DNA from: CAZDEK01 sp964504625
Lineage (GTDB): Bacteria > Patescibacteriota > Saccharimonadia > CAILAD01 > GCA-016700035
Length of the DNA: 24,490 bases
NCBI GenBank assembly: GCA_964504625.1
Contig: CAZDEK010000004.1
Span: 1-24,490 of the forward strand
Direction of reading: 5' to 3'
Below the pieces are notes generated by a model. It was given only the letters and a program-made list of their open reading frames with translations, was not told the DNA's origin and did not search any database. Within the stretch, counting starts at the first letter, position 1, and each line of letters opens with the position of its first letter. Positions 1 to 8,251 of this stretch are shown piece by piece. The translations under genes were made by a program, and so were the position numbers.

Positions 1-66
1 GACAACGCCGAACCACTACCAGGTACTCCACCTTCTGGGATTAAAATGCTTGCTCTCTTAGAGTGA
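1..66 (+). CDS. C-terminal end of a gene cut by the window edge
   Basis: Frame 1 is open from the first base to a TGA at 64-66 and encodes 21 residues rich in Pro and Gly, ending in KMLALLE. The other two forward frames also stop within the first 60 bases, so the choice of frame rests only on the plausible ending and on the convergent arrangement with the minus-strand gene that ends at 142. Nothing can be said about function. The 75 bases between 66 and 142 hold only a weak 5-bp hairpin and no clear terminator. Confidence 0.35.
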   Translation, partial: DNAEPLPGTPPSGIKMLALLE

Positions 67-141
67 GAATATGGGTATTCGGCATGTAGGGGTACCGATC
101 GCGTATTATTCAAACTGTTTGTCGGGAACTAAAAAGAAGTG

Positions 142-1581
142 CTAGAGTGAGCGACCAGGAGGGGTGCTCGGTGTCTCAGCTGGTGTTGTTACAAAGCCAA
201 GCAGGGACTTATTATCTGAGAAAAGGATAGGGCTATTGGTGGCAAAATTTTGGGCTATGATTTCGTTATTTTGTCCATCAAAATCACTGAGTCGAAGCGT
301 ACCATTGATAGACATCGCAAGGTGTTGATCATTCATCCACGACCAATTTGTGAGTCCGGCAAGTGCTGTTGTTGAGCGATAGCGCTTGAATCTTTCGAAG
401 TCGATTGTTGCTAAGACACCTCGACTATTATGAACGAGGTATTGGCCATTGGGGCTGACGGTGAAGGTGGTGACATCGCGCGCGCTGATGCTTTTTACTC
501 GCTGATCGCTGTTACGGAGCACATTACTAAAGATGATAAGCTCTTTTGTGTCGTTAGGTAGCACTGCCATGAAATCATTATTCGTCGTACGGAAGTAGGT
601 GAGCTGGTACGTGGCGCTTCTCGGCACAGTGCCGACCTTATCAGCGACTGGCTGGTCGGCAGTACGTACATAGACAGTGCGTTCGGCGGGAGCCGTTGAG
701 TCGGTGATATAGCTGAGCCATTCATTGGACCATTTAGCAGCGATGACCGAGTCGGCAAGACTCTCTGAGATTGCTTTTTGACTGATCTGAATCCGACGTA
801 AGCTACCTTTTTCAAGATAATATAGGTCATTATTACCGCGGGGACCCCAACTGAGCCAGCTAGGATTGATCAGTAACTCAGTAGTGAGATTGGTGACGCG
901 TGGGGTATCGCTGGGGGCGTCCGGCATAATCAGCCATTCAGCCTCACCAGTTGAGTAGGTGGCACGCACGAGAAGGCTACTGTTGTCATCTGAAAAACTC
1001 AGCGAGTCGAAGTTGGCGACTCGGCGTGGCTTATCAGGGGTCGGTAGAGCTGGTGTGTAGAGTACTGCCGGCGGGCGTGTCAGATCAGTGCTGGTCAAGA
1101 GGCGCGGTTGTGGAGTTGGATCAGTAGCTGTCGCAGTAGGCTGGTCCACAAACACAAAACGGCGTCGATCTTTGGTTTGAGCTGCTGTGGTTATCTGGAG
1201 ATTGCTGTATCTGCGTTTAGTGGGTATCTCGTTTGGCAGTAGCCATGCATAATCGGCGAAAGTTACTTCTGCTGGCTCGACTGTGACTAGGCTGCTCCAT
1301 GGGCGATAGCCATTTTTGGTATATTGCAGTCGATACGAACCAGGTACGACATTACTCCAGCGGTAATTAGTGCGCTGCTTAAAAGGAGCATCATTGACAC
1401 TGATATCAGCACCTGCTGGCTCACTTCCCATCAGGACGAGGCCAGTTTCACGCAGTTCACCGGTGCGGAGGTCGTATGTCCATCCGGTCGCCATAGCGAT
1501 CAGCAGTAGTGTCCCAAATAAAACGACCGTACCGCCGATGAGGTAGGCCAAAAAATCGCGCGTTCGCTTCGAGATCTTCAT
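142..1581 (-). CDS. PEGA-domain membrane protein with C-terminal beta-propeller-like region
   Basis: A 479-residue protein. A short basic N-terminus (MKISKRTRD) leads into one membrane helix (about residues 11-32). A PEGA-type domain follows (about 47-115: GSEPAGADISVND..., NVVPGSYRL, KNGYRPW), then about 350 residues of short beta-strand repeats with polar turns like TolB/WD-type propellers. The predicted topology is a cytoplasmic N-terminus with the rest outside the cell. PEGA domains are common on surface proteins and are thought to bind other proteins or the wall; no enzyme motif is visible. The frame stays open 69 codons upstream to 1788, but that would overlap mreB on the other strand. 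The ATG at 1581 comes just before the membrane helix and 16 nt after a TATAAT box, so it was chosen. Divergent from mreB. Confidence 0.8.
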   Translation of the reverse strand: MKISKRTRDFLAYLIGGTVVLFGTLLLIAMATGWTYDLRTGELRETGLVLMGSEPAGADISVNDAPFKQRTNYRWSNVVPGSYRLQYTKNGYRPWSSLVTVEPAEVTFADYAWLLPNEIPTKRRYSNLQITTAAQTKDRRRFVFVDQPTATATDPTPQPRLLTSTDLTRPPAVLYTPALPTPDKPRRVANFDSLSFSDDNSSLLVRATYSTGEAEWLIMPDAPSDTPRVTNLTTELLINPSWLSWGPRGNNDLYYLEKGSLRRIQISQKAISESLADSVIAAKWSNEWLSYITDSTAPAERTVYVRTADQPVADKVGTVPRSATYQLTYFRTTNNDFMAVLPNDTKELIIFSNVLRNSDQRVKSISARDVTTFTVSPNGQYLVHNSRGVLATIDFERFKRYRSTTALAGLTNWSWMNDQHLAMSINGTLRLSDFDGQNNEIIAQNFATNSPILFSDNKSLLGFVTTPAETPSTPPGRSL

Positions 1582-1597
1582 AGTAATTTGCCCTGGA

Positions 1598-1606
1598 ATT
1601 ATACCA
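1598..1606 (-). promoter_or_regulatory. Extended -10 promoter of the PEGA gene
   Basis: On the minus strand TGGTATAAT (1606 to 1598) is a perfect -10 box with the TGn extension. It ends 16 nt before the ATG at 1581, which predicts a leader of about 9 nt with no convincing Shine-Dalgarno sequence. No good -35 is visible, as is usual for extended -10 promoters. Confidence 0.6.
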
Positions 1607-1648
1607 GAAAGAGGAGGTTTTCGGCAGACTTGGCCTGACCCTTGCATA

Positions 1649-1677
1649 TGGAGAACGAGAGCATTTTTCGCTACAAT
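1649..1677 (+). promoter_or_regulatory. Probable mreB promoter
   Basis: TGGAGA (1649-1654, 4 of 6 to TTGACA), a 17-bp spacer, then TACAAT (1672-1677, 5 of 6 to TATAAT). The predicted start near 1684 gives a leader of about 17 nt before the ATG at 1701. Two earlier ATGs in the leader (1687 and 1692) run into stops at once, so they could only make a 5-residue or a 1-residue peptide. Confidence 0.5.
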
Positions 1678-1700
1678 AGCAAGGTTATGAAATGTGAGCG

Positions 1701-2708
1701 ATGATAAAGCGACGGATAGCCATTGATCTCGGTACGGCAAATATCTTGGTATATGTACCAAAAAAGGGCATCGTGGCCAATGAGCCAAGTGTCGTGGCGG
1801 TTTCTGTGGATGATAACCGGATTGTTGCGATTGGTAATGAAGCCAAGGAAATGTTGGGTCGCACCCCCGACGTTATAACGGCGAATCGGCCACTGAAAGA
1901 TGGTGTGATTGCTGATTATCGCATCACCCAAGCAATGCTCAAACATTTTATCGATAAGGTATCGGGTACGCTGCGACTGAGCCGTCCGGAGCTTATGATT
2001 TCTGTGCCTGCCGGCGTCACATCGACTGAACGGCGGGCTGTAATCGATGCTGCTTTAGCAGCTGGTGCAAAAAAGGCGCACATCATTCGTGAGCCGGTGG
2101 CTGCTGCTATTGGCGCTGGTGTACCGATTGCGGCCCCGGCTGGTAATCTGATCGTTGATATCGGCGGCGGGACGACCGAGGTGGCGATTCTCTCGCTCGG
2201 TGGTATCGTGGCGCAGAACTCTGTGCGCATTGGTGGTAATAAGATCGATATGGCTATCGCAGACTACATCCGTCGTAAATATGGGCTTATCATTGGCGAC
2301 CAAACTGCTGAAGAGATCAAGAAAGAGATTGGTTCGGCGCTGCCGCTCGAGGTACCTATGACGATGCAGATTCGTGGACGCGACATGATAGCTGGGCTGC
2401 CGAAGACGATAAAACTAGATTCGGATGAAGTAACTCAGGCGATTACAGATGAGCTGGATGGGATTATTGGCGCGGTGAAGGCGGTACTCGAGCAGACGCC
2501 TCCTGAACTCTCGAGTGATATTATTGATCGCGGCATGGTCATGACAGGTGGAGGAAGTCAGTTGCGCAATATCGATAAGCTCATGACAAAGGTAACTGGT
2601 GTACCAGCCTACGTCGCCGACGAGCCCATGCTCTGTGTAGCGCGCGGTACTGGGATAGCTCTTGAAAACCTAGATGACTACGTCCGCAGTGTGATCTCAA
2701 ACCGCTAA
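1701..2708 (+). CDS. mreB: MreB rod-shape-determining actin homologue
   Basis: A 335-residue bacterial actin that polymerises on the inner face of the membrane and guides wall synthesis. Visible actin-fold motifs: phosphate-1 DLGTAN (residues 9-14), the MreB-typical region PLKDGVIADY (64-73), SVPAGVTSTERRA (101-113), the connecting segment IIREPVAAAIGAG (128-140), phosphate-2 VDIGGGTTE (152-160) and adenosine motif MTGGGSQLRN (281-290). Length is normal for MreB. The codon before the ATG region is a stop in frame, so 1701 is the first ATG possible. No mreC, mreD, rodA or pbp gene is adjacent; downstream is a glycan operon and upstream a divergent PEGA protein. Identification is secure; the MreB versus Mbl paralogue question cannot be settled by eye. 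Confidence 0.96.
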   Translation: MIKRRIAIDLGTANILVYVPKKGIVANEPSVVAVSVDDNRIVAIGNEAKEMLGRTPDVITANRPLKDGVIADYRITQAMLKHFIDKVSGTLRLSRPELMISVPAGVTSTERRAVIDAALAAGAKKAHIIREPVAAAIGAGVPIAAPAGNLIVDIGGGTTEVAILSLGGIVAQNSVRIGGNKIDMAIADYIRRKYGLIIGDQTAEEIKKEIGSALPLEVPMTMQIRGRDMIAGLPKTIKLDSDEVTQAITDELDGIIGAVKAVLEQTPPELSSDIIDRGMVMTGGGSQLRNIDKLMTKVTGVPAYVADEPMLCVARGTGIALENLDDYVRSVISNR

Positions 2709-2719
2709 ACGGCCAAACT

Positions 2720-2728
2720 TGCTACAAT
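2720..2728 (+). promoter_or_regulatory. Extended -10 promoter of the glycan operon
   Basis: TGCTACAAT is a TGn-extended -10 box starting 12 nt after the mreB stop and ending 10 nt before the ATG at 2739. The expected transcription start gives a leader of only 2-5 nt, so the operon's first gene is probably translated nearly leaderless. Confidence 0.55.
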
Positions 2729-2738
2729 ACAGATACCG

Positions 2739-4052
2739 ATGAATATTGCTGCTCTGCATCATACTCGCAGCCGCTGGCAACAGCTGAGTCTTCGCGCGGC
2801 TGATCTTGGCGTAAGCGCACTCTATCTCCTGATGCCATTTCATGCCGTGTTGGTGATCGGGCTAGCAGGCGCTGTTGGTCATCGTGAGTATGTCGCTCTC
2901 TGGAAAGAGATGGTGATCATACTTCTGCTGTTGGCAACCGGTTTTGTGGCATTCTCGCGCCATCGTTTGCGTTCATATCTGAGCCCCGATAGCTGGTTAA
3001 TCATCGCTATGCTCGTCTGTGGCCTGGTTGCAAACCTGTTGGCAGCTAGGTTTGGCTTAGATTTTTGGGTGGGTGTGAAGACGACGGCGTTCCCGCTGTT
3101 ATTGTTTCTTGCAGTGCAGGTAGTAGCTTCACGATTTAGTGATAAACGGCTGGCCTGGCTGCTGTTAGCCCCAGCTGCGATTGTAGCTGGCTTGGCTCTG
3201 TGGCAGTTTTTCGTTATACCGACGTCTCTGTTGACGAGACTAGGCTACTCGGCCGACACGATCATGCCATACCAACCGGTCCACCCTGGCTTTCCCTTCG
3301 CGCGTTCGTTTGCCACCCTCGGTGGCCCGAACCAGCTTGGCACCTATCTCATCTTGCCGGGCAGCTTAGCACTAGCGTGTGCGGTTATGCTGCGTGATAG
3401 ACGAGCCAGAATCGGGGCAGCAATCGTTTTTGTACTATGTTTACTCGCCTGTATCACTACCTTCTCTAGAAGTGCGCTGCTCGGCTACGCGGTCTCATCA
3501 GCGGTGGTGATTGTGCTGGCGGTGCCAAAGCGCTGGCGCTGGCTTGCGGTGATGGGGCTGAGTATGGCTGCAGCCGTGGCTGCTTTTTCAACTTGGTATG
3601 TCCTTACCACAAACTCAATGAGCGAGGCTGGTCGGTACTTAGTACGCGGTGATCTCAATAGTTCTGGTATCGTAGGTGGTGATGCCGGGCACATTAATGC
3701 ACTCGTCAAAGGCTATGAAACGATACGTACTCATCCACTGGGCCTAGGTTTTGGAACGGCTGGGCCGGCTAGTCAGTATGGTGCCAACCCGCTGATTACC
3801 GAGAATTGGTTTCTGCAGATCGGTGTGGAGCTCGGGCTGATTGGCTTGATGCTTATGTTGGTATTTCTGGTGCATGTGGCGGTTGAGGCGGTCCGACGTA
3901 AGCCACACAGCCCGGTGCACCTCAGCGTAGCGGCGACGATTGCCGGTGTGGCCATCGCGTGCTTATTTCTCCATTCACTGGCGGATTCCACACTTGCAAT
4001 CTTATTGTTCGCTACAGCTGGCATCGTTACGGCACGACGGAGGCATGTATGA
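2739..4052 (+). CDS. O-antigen ligase/polymerase-like membrane protein (Wzy/WaaL superfamily)
   Basis: A 437-residue polytopic protein with about 10-12 hydrophobic helices. The conserved Wzy_C-type region is recognisable: a TFSRSALLGY motif after a membrane helix, a large outward loop (about residues 285-355) containing LGLGFGTAGPASQYG, then ENWFLQIGVELGLIGL before the final helices. Family members either polymerise lipid-linked repeat units or transfer glycan chains onto an acceptor at the outer face of the membrane. In a monoderm cell the acceptor would not be LPS core, so I infer a role in a capsule, secondary wall polymer or protein glycosylation. It is the first gene of a three-gene operon, with an ATGA overlap to the next gene. 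Confidence 0.85.
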   Translation: MNIAALHHTRSRWQQLSLRAADLGVSALYLLMPFHAVLVIGLAGAVGHREYVALWKEMVIILLLLATGFVAFSRHRLRSYLSPDSWLIIAMLVCGLVANLLAARFGLDFWVGVKTTAFPLLLFLAVQVVASRFSDKRLAWLLLAPAAIVAGLALWQFFVIPTSLLTRLGYSADTIMPYQPVHPGFPFARSFATLGGPNQLGTYLILPGSLALACAVMLRDRRARIGAAIVFVLCLLACITTFSRSALLGYAVSSAVVIVLAVPKRWRWLAVMGLSMAAAVAAFSTWYVLTTNSMSEAGRYLVRGDLNSSGIVGGDAGHINALVKGYETIRTHPLGLGFGTAGPASQYGANPLITENWFLQIGVELGLIGLMLMLVFLVHVAVEAVRRKPHSPVHLSVAATIAGVAIACLFLHSLADSTLAILLFATAGIVTARRRHV

Positions 4053-5167
4053 CGTCGCGCCAACATCATGACTCGCGTATTCTGATCCTGCATGATTGGC
4101 TCAATGTAAAAGATGGTGGCGCAGAGAGAGTTCTTTACCATTTACTGGAGCTCTACCCGCAAGCCGATGTTGCTACACTGATTTATGATGCTGCAAAATT
4201 TGGCGAACAATTAGCGGGTCGAAATGTTCGGACGAGTTTTTTGCAGCGCTTCCCAAGGCGCCTGAAGGCACAGCCACAAATGTTATTGCCCTTTGTTCGT
4301 CGGGCCGTGGAGGGCCTACCGACGAAGGGATACGATCTCGTCATAGCCTCTTCTACAGCTTGGGTCAAAAATGCCCCACTTTATGGCAAAACGCGTATGC
4401 TAGTTTACTGCCACACTCCGGCTCGTATGTTGTGGGATTACTGGCCTCGATCGGTCACTGAACGTACAGATAATCAACTCGTTCGCTTGGCGGTCACGCG
4501 TTTAGCATCTAGTCTCCGACTTTGGGATTACTATGAAAGTCAGAACTCGCGACGAACGTTTGTAGCCAATAGTCGTACGGTCCAGCAGCGAATTGCAAAA
4601 TTTTATCACCGACAGGCACAGGTGATTTATCCTCCAGTTGAGATTCCGCCGATCGCAGCTGTCGATAAGGATGGTACGTATTTGGTGGTCTCTGTCCTGG
4701 CTGCCTACAAAAATATCGATACTATTATGCGAGCCTTCTTTGATACCAAACGCACACTTTTGATCGCGGGAGATGGCCCGGAGCGCGAGGCCTTGCAGGC
4801 GCTGGGACGTGGGCGGACGAATATTCGTTTTTTGGGTCGGGTTAGTGATGCTGATAAGTATCGTCTGATGCGCCAAGCCAGTGGTTTTATGTTTGCGAAT
4901 AGGGAAGATTTCGGTATCACCCCGGTCGAGGCAATTGGCTGCGGCACTCCTGTTATAGCTTTGCGAGGTGGTGGAGTCAGCGAAACGATGGTTGAGCATG
5001 TAACGGCTGAATTTTTTGATGAGCTAACACCTGGTGCCATTCGGAAAGCGATCGAAGCGGCTGAGGTGCGGGAATGGTCGGTCGCCAAGCTACATCGCCG
5101 AGCGAAGCGTTTTGATGAAGCGCATTTTGCAAGTGACATTCGGGCGGCTGTGGAAAAACTCGTATGA
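4049..5167 (+). CDS. GT4-family glycosyltransferase (GT-B fold)
   Basis: A 372-residue cytoplasmic or peripheral glycosyltransferase. It shows the N-terminal GGAER motif (residues 23-27), a HTPARMLWDY segment (122-131) typical of mannosyltransferase-like GT4 enzymes, the second-domain phosphate-binding AGDGPE (240-245), and the retaining EX7E motif EDFGITPVE (286-294) followed by GTPVIA. The frame is open further upstream to 3959, but this lies inside the ligase gene. The ATG at 4049 makes a 4-bp ATGA overlap and starts just before the first beta strand. The sugar donor is not certain; a GDP-mannose-making enzyme at 21938-22981 makes mannose reasonable. Expression is presumably coupled to its two neighbours. 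Confidence 0.9.
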   Translation: MTSRQHHDSRILILHDWLNVKDGGAERVLYHLLELYPQADVATLIYDAAKFGEQLAGRNVRTSFLQRFPRRLKAQPQMLLPFVRRAVEGLPTKGYDLVIASSTAWVKNAPLYGKTRMLVYCHTPARMLWDYWPRSVTERTDNQLVRLAVTRLASSLRLWDYYESQNSRRTFVANSRTVQQRIAKFYHRQAQVIYPPVEIPPIAAVDKDGTYLVVSVLAAYKNIDTIMRAFFDTKRTLLIAGDGPEREALQALGRGRTNIRFLGRVSDADKYRLMRQASGFMFANREDFGITPVEAIGCGTPVIALRGGGVSETMVEHVTAEFFDELTPGAIRKAIEAAEVREWSVAKLHRRAKRFDEAHFASDIRAAVEKLV

Positions 5168-5976
5168 GGCAGCGCGTGACCATTAGTGGTGTTGAGTTTG
5201 ACCCCATCAAGCAAGCTGCACTTCTCTCAGCAATTGAGCGACACATCGCTAAGGGGAAGGGAAGTTTTCTCGTTTTTAAGCCCTATGTCGAATTTCTGGC
5301 TGCGGCTCAAAAGGACCCGCGGGTGAGCGAGCTGCTTAATCAAGCTGATCGTGTGGTCGCAGATGGCGTCGCAGTGCAATGGGCGGCTAGTTATCTTGCA
5401 GGACCGACCGGTGTTGGGCGATGGCTGCGTTCACTCATTATTGATGTGCAGCGGTCGGCATGGCGCAATGCCGTGATCCCTGAGCGCGGAGCTGGGGTGA
5501 CAGCTACTCGAAAGCTATTAGAGCGAGCTGAAGAGCTAGGCTGGCGAGTGGGAATCCTCGGCGGGCCTGCGGAGACTGACCAAACTCAGGTCGCATTAAT
5601 GGAGCGGTTTCCAAAACTTCAGTTGGTTGATGTTAAGAGTGGGTATTTTGACTCAAATGCAGAGTCGGCTCTTGTCACCGATCTACAAAAAGACCGGCTT
5701 GACCTTCTATTCGTAGCAATGGGCTTTCCCAGACAAGAGGAATTTATCGTGCGCCATCGCAGCGATCGAATCGCCAAGGTACTAGTAGGCGAGGGTGGAA
5801 CGTTTGATTACGATGAGTTGGGTGGTCCACTCAAGCGCGCACCCAAATGGGTACGTTCCATAGGTTTTGAATGGCTGTGGCGGCTCTGGCAGCAGCCATC
5901 ACGTTGGCGGCGGCAGGCGAGTATACCGCGCTTTCTAGTTGCAATCTATCGCGAAGGAAGAGAAAAGTCGCGCTAA
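5164..5976 (+). CDS. WecG/TagA/CpsF-family glycosyltransferase (GT26)
   Basis: A 270-residue protein with the family signatures in order: ADGVAVQWA (66-74), VGILGGP (129-135), DLLFVAMGFPRQEEF (180-194), GEGGTFDYDELGG (209-221), and the C-terminal RAP...FEWLWRL..QPSRWRR segment (225-250). Relatives transfer ManNAc or ManNAcA to undecaprenyl-PP-GlcNAc, an early step of enterobacterial common antigen, teichoic acid linkage units and capsules. The N-terminal T-x-N motif usual in the family is replaced by FKPYVEF. It is last in the operon and overlaps the GT4 gene by ATGA. It is likely a membrane-associated enzyme acting on a lipid-linked intermediate. Confidence 0.9.
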   Translation: MRQRVTISGVEFDPIKQAALLSAIERHIAKGKGSFLVFKPYVEFLAAAQKDPRVSELLNQADRVVADGVAVQWAASYLAGPTGVGRWLRSLIIDVQRSAWRNAVIPERGAGVTATRKLLERAEELGWRVGILGGPAETDQTQVALMERFPKLQLVDVKSGYFDSNAESALVTDLQKDRLDLLFVAMGFPRQEEFIVRHRSDRIAKVLVGEGGTFDYDELGGPLKRAPKWVRSIGFEWLWRLWQQPSRWRRQASIPRFLVAIYREGREKSR

Positions 5977-5980
5977 ACCC

Positions 5981-6009
5981 TTTACGCTTATGGCTTCAGC
6001 TTGCATAAT
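5981..6009 (+). promoter_or_regulatory. Possible promoter of the zinc-ribbon gene
   Basis: TTTACG (5981-5986), 17 bp, CATAAT (6004-6009). The expected start near 6016 would give a leader of about 30 nt, which contains a Shine-Dalgarno-like GAGGG at 6038-6042 before the ATG at 6046. This leadered arrangement differs from most promoters in the window. Confidence 0.35.
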
Positions 6010-6045
6010 GGAGTCAAGCATAACTTAGATGTGCAGTGAGGGTGA

Positions 6046-7452
6046 ATGCGTCAGTGCCCAGATTGTGAAGAAAAAGACAGAGTCGTCATTGCCGGCAAGG
6101 TGTTTTGCGCCAATTGTGGTGCGCCTTGGGAGCCGGTAAATCAGGCCGAAAAAGAGCCGTATTTACAAAAGGTTGGCGTTAGTCAAGCGCCGCCACCTCC
6201 AGCCGAACCGACGAAGGTCGAGACCGAACAGGCAGATCCGGTGGCTGCTGCCTTGGCTGCGGCGACTGGATCGGTTCCCGCAACGACCCCTCCTGCGCCA
6301 ACAGCAGCCATGGCTCCTTCCACACCGACCACCGCTCCGCCAGCACCGGTCGTGCCTCCAGCTCCAGCTCCAGTATCAGCCCCAGTGATGAATCAGTCCT
6401 CGACAGTCCCTGCACCTCCTCCGGCCGCATCCGCTTCTGCTCCTTCACCGGTGTCGCTGCCTACCTCGACTCCTGCAGCTGTAACAGTTCCTTTAGGTTC
6501 GACCGTAGCCAGCGCACCGGTTCCTCCTGCCGATGGAGTGAGTACGACTCAAGCGTCCACCCAGGTTCAATCGGCACCGATGCCCACTGTATCCAACCCT
6601 GAGCCAATCACGGCATCTACCCCACAGCCCTCGTCGCCTCCCCTCGAGAGTCTTAAGGAGGATGTCGGGTCTGAGATTCCGACTCTCGATAGCAAAGAAG
6701 ATCCGGTCTTGAGCGATGGGCAGTTTACAGAACTTGCTCAGGTTAAGGTAAGCCCGACTCCATCGGCGTCGGCTCCGTCGCCTCGGCCGATGAATGATGT
6801 GGTGATACCGACTGCGGCCCAGTCTGCAGTGTCAGCACCGACGCCGGCACCTATCACGACGCAAACCACAGCATCCAGGGCAGTTCCTCCTGCGAACATG
6901 ACGACTGTGGCTGGTGTGACGATGAGCCATGAAGATGCCCTCAAGTTGGCCCTGGGAGATGAAGTTGGTTCAGCGGTGGCTAAGCCGGCCGATAAGAAAG
7001 GTCCGGCTAAGCCAGCGGCAGTCGTGATGACGGTCATAGCCCTTGTATTGCTTGGCGCCTATCTCTGGCAGGTGAATTATCCGAACTTTGCTCTGCGTCT
7101 AGCGGCCATGCGTTCGGGGATGAATTCATCAGCGCCTGGATATTTACCAACTGGCTGGAGTCAGCCCAAGGAGGTCAAGATGGCTGATGGGAGCTTGAGC
7201 TATTCAGTCGAAAAGGGTGACAAGAAGCTGACCATCACTGAGAAAAAGACCACCTGGGATAGTCAGGCGGTATTAGAGCAATATGTCTTGAAAAACACGA
7301 CGGATTACACAGCCCTCCAAGCAGCCGGCTTGACCATCTATGTATTTGGTAATAATCAGGCAGCCTGGGTCAATCATGGTAGTTTTTATACTCTGACTGG
7401 AGATCATGGCATCGATCAAGACGATATCATTAAGGTAGCGACTAGCCTGTGA
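6046..7452 (+). CDS. Zinc-ribbon, Pro/Ala-rich single-pass membrane protein with DUF4367-like C-terminus
   Basis: A 468-residue protein of unknown function in four parts. (1) A zinc ribbon at the N-terminus, CPDC (4-7) and CANC (21-24). (2) About 280 residues of low-complexity Pro/Ala/Ser/Thr sequence. (3) One membrane helix (about 324-342) after a Lys-rich segment (PADKKGPAK). (4) A C-terminal domain (about 363-468) beginning GYLPTGW and ending in ...DQDDIIKVATSL, which resembles DUF4367-type domains by pattern. With the ribbon inside and no signal peptide, the C-terminal domain should lie outside the cell, so the protein could connect a cytosolic partner to the envelope. It overlaps the following small gene by GTGA, so the two products probably work together. 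The DUF4367 likeness is an impression, not a search result. Confidence 0.75.
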   Translation: MRQCPDCEEKDRVVIAGKVFCANCGAPWEPVNQAEKEPYLQKVGVSQAPPPPAEPTKVETEQADPVAAALAAATGSVPATTPPAPTAAMAPSTPTTAPPAPVVPPAPAPVSAPVMNQSSTVPAPPPAASASAPSPVSLPTSTPAAVTVPLGSTVASAPVPPADGVSTTQASTQVQSAPMPTVSNPEPITASTPQPSSPPLESLKEDVGSEIPTLDSKEDPVLSDGQFTELAQVKVSPTPSASAPSPRPMNDVVIPTAAQSAVSAPTPAPITTQTTASRAVPPANMTTVAGVTMSHEDALKLALGDEVGSAVAKPADKKGPAKPAAVVMTVIALVLLGAYLWQVNYPNFALRLAAMRSGMNSSAPGYLPTGWSQPKEVKMADGSLSYSVEKGDKKLTITEKKTTWDSQAVLEQYVLKNTTDYTALQAAGLTIYVFGNNQAAWVNHGSFYTLTGDHGIDQDDIIKVATSL

Positions 7453-7781
7453 GTGATCAGGCATGGGAGCAACTCGTTGATCTGGTAGACCAGAAATACA
7501 GTATTGATGACCACTCACGGCGACGTGAGCCACTTGACGACGCACCGGATTTTCACTGCTTAGTTGAAACGATTAGTTTCACTAAAGATGGACAAGATTA
7601 CCGTATCGAACGGACTGTCCAGCCAGCTGTACTCGATACGAAGACCCATTACGCTCGGGCCGGTGTGGCTCAGCGCGTTCAGAAGACCTATGATCCGGAA
7701 AATACGGTTGCGCGGGTTAGCTTTTCTCGTCGGATAAATGGTACCTGGCAGGAAGTTGCGCCAGAAGGCTTGCTGACTTAA
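7449..7781 (+). CDS. Small conserved-looking protein of unknown function
   Basis: A 110-residue soluble protein starting at a GTG that overlaps the stop of the zinc-ribbon gene (GTGA). It begins with an amphipathic helix (WEQLVDLVDQKY), then predicted beta strands with many charged residues (ETISFTKDGQDYRIERTV, VARVSFSRRINGTWQEV). No Cys pairs, membrane segment or catalytic motif is visible. The tight coupling suggests a cytosolic partner of the membrane protein before it. It converges on the coiled-coil gene, with the two stop codons overlapping at 7778-7781. Confidence 0.7.
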   Translation: MSDQAWEQLVDLVDQKYSIDDHSRRREPLDDAPDFHCLVETISFTKDGQDYRIERTVQPAVLDTKTHYARAGVAQRVQKTYDPENTVARVSFSRRINGTWQEVAPEGLLT

Positions 7782-8209
7782 GCTTCCGTCTTGCCGACCT
7801 TGGCGGTAAGGATGACACTGCGGGTTTCTCCGCCTTGATCAACGATCTTAGTTTGATGGGTTTGATTGTAATAGAGCACTAGATGCTGCGAGAGGATATC
7901 CGATAGATCGCGGATCTTCAATCGATAGTCATCAAGGTCGGCTGAAAGCACTTGATAATCATGATCATCTGCCAGAGCTCGTTTGGCTTCGGCTCGTTTT
8001 TTCGTGAGCTCTTTGATCTCATCGGCGACTTTCCGATATTCTTCATTGCTTTCCATGATGTCGGTCAGTTGATCGCGCAGGCCGCGAACCTTCTCGCGGG
8101 TTTCGGCGAGTTCTTGCATCAGGCGATGAATGCTTTCGATAGTCGCACGAGTTTCAGTTGGCTGTCCGGTTGTCTTTGGTTCGGCGGCTGCGGTAGGTGT
8201 TTCGTCCAT
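7778..8209 (-). CDS. Coiled-coil protein of unknown function
   Basis: A 143-residue cytosolic protein. An unstructured acidic/Thr-rich N-terminus (MDETPTAAAEPK) is followed by a long charged helix (about residues 25-105) with heptad-like spacing of Leu/Ile (MQELAETREKVRGLRDQLTDI, EEIKELTKKRAEAKRAL), then a mixed C-terminal tail. The start at 8209 was preferred over the ATG at 8227 because AGAGGA (minus strand of 8213-8218) lies just before it as a Shine-Dalgarno sequence. It probably dimerises; no function is assigned. Confidence 0.7.
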   Translation of the reverse strand: MDETPTAAAEPKTTGQPTETRATIESIHRLMQELAETREKVRGLRDQLTDIMESNEEYRKVADEIKELTKKRAEAKRALADDHDYQVLSADLDDYRLKIRDLSDILSQHLVLYYNQTHQTKIVDQGGETRSVILTAKVGKTEA

Positions 8210-8251
8210 AGTTCCTCTAAAAGTCAATTAGTCGTTATGACGGCGCAATTT

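Noticed and set aside
67..80. GAATA-TGGG-TATTC hairpin near the window start
   Set aside because: The stem is only 5 A+T-rich base pairs, with no T-tract; too weak to call a terminator.
1642..1647. TTGCAT as the -35 box of mreB
   Set aside because: Spacing to TACAAT is 24 bp, too long for a sigma-70 promoter; TGGAGA at 1649-1654 has the right 17-bp spacing.
4502..4999. Open frames antisense to the GT4 glycosyltransferase
   Set aside because: The sense strand carries the EX7E glycosyltransferase motifs; the antisense products are basic, Ser/Thr-rich and unrecognisable.
6173..6448. Alternative-frame open frames in the Pro/Ala-rich region
   Set aside because: Arg/Pro/Gln-rich or Leu/Glu-rich products arising from CCN/GCN codon bias in the real frame.
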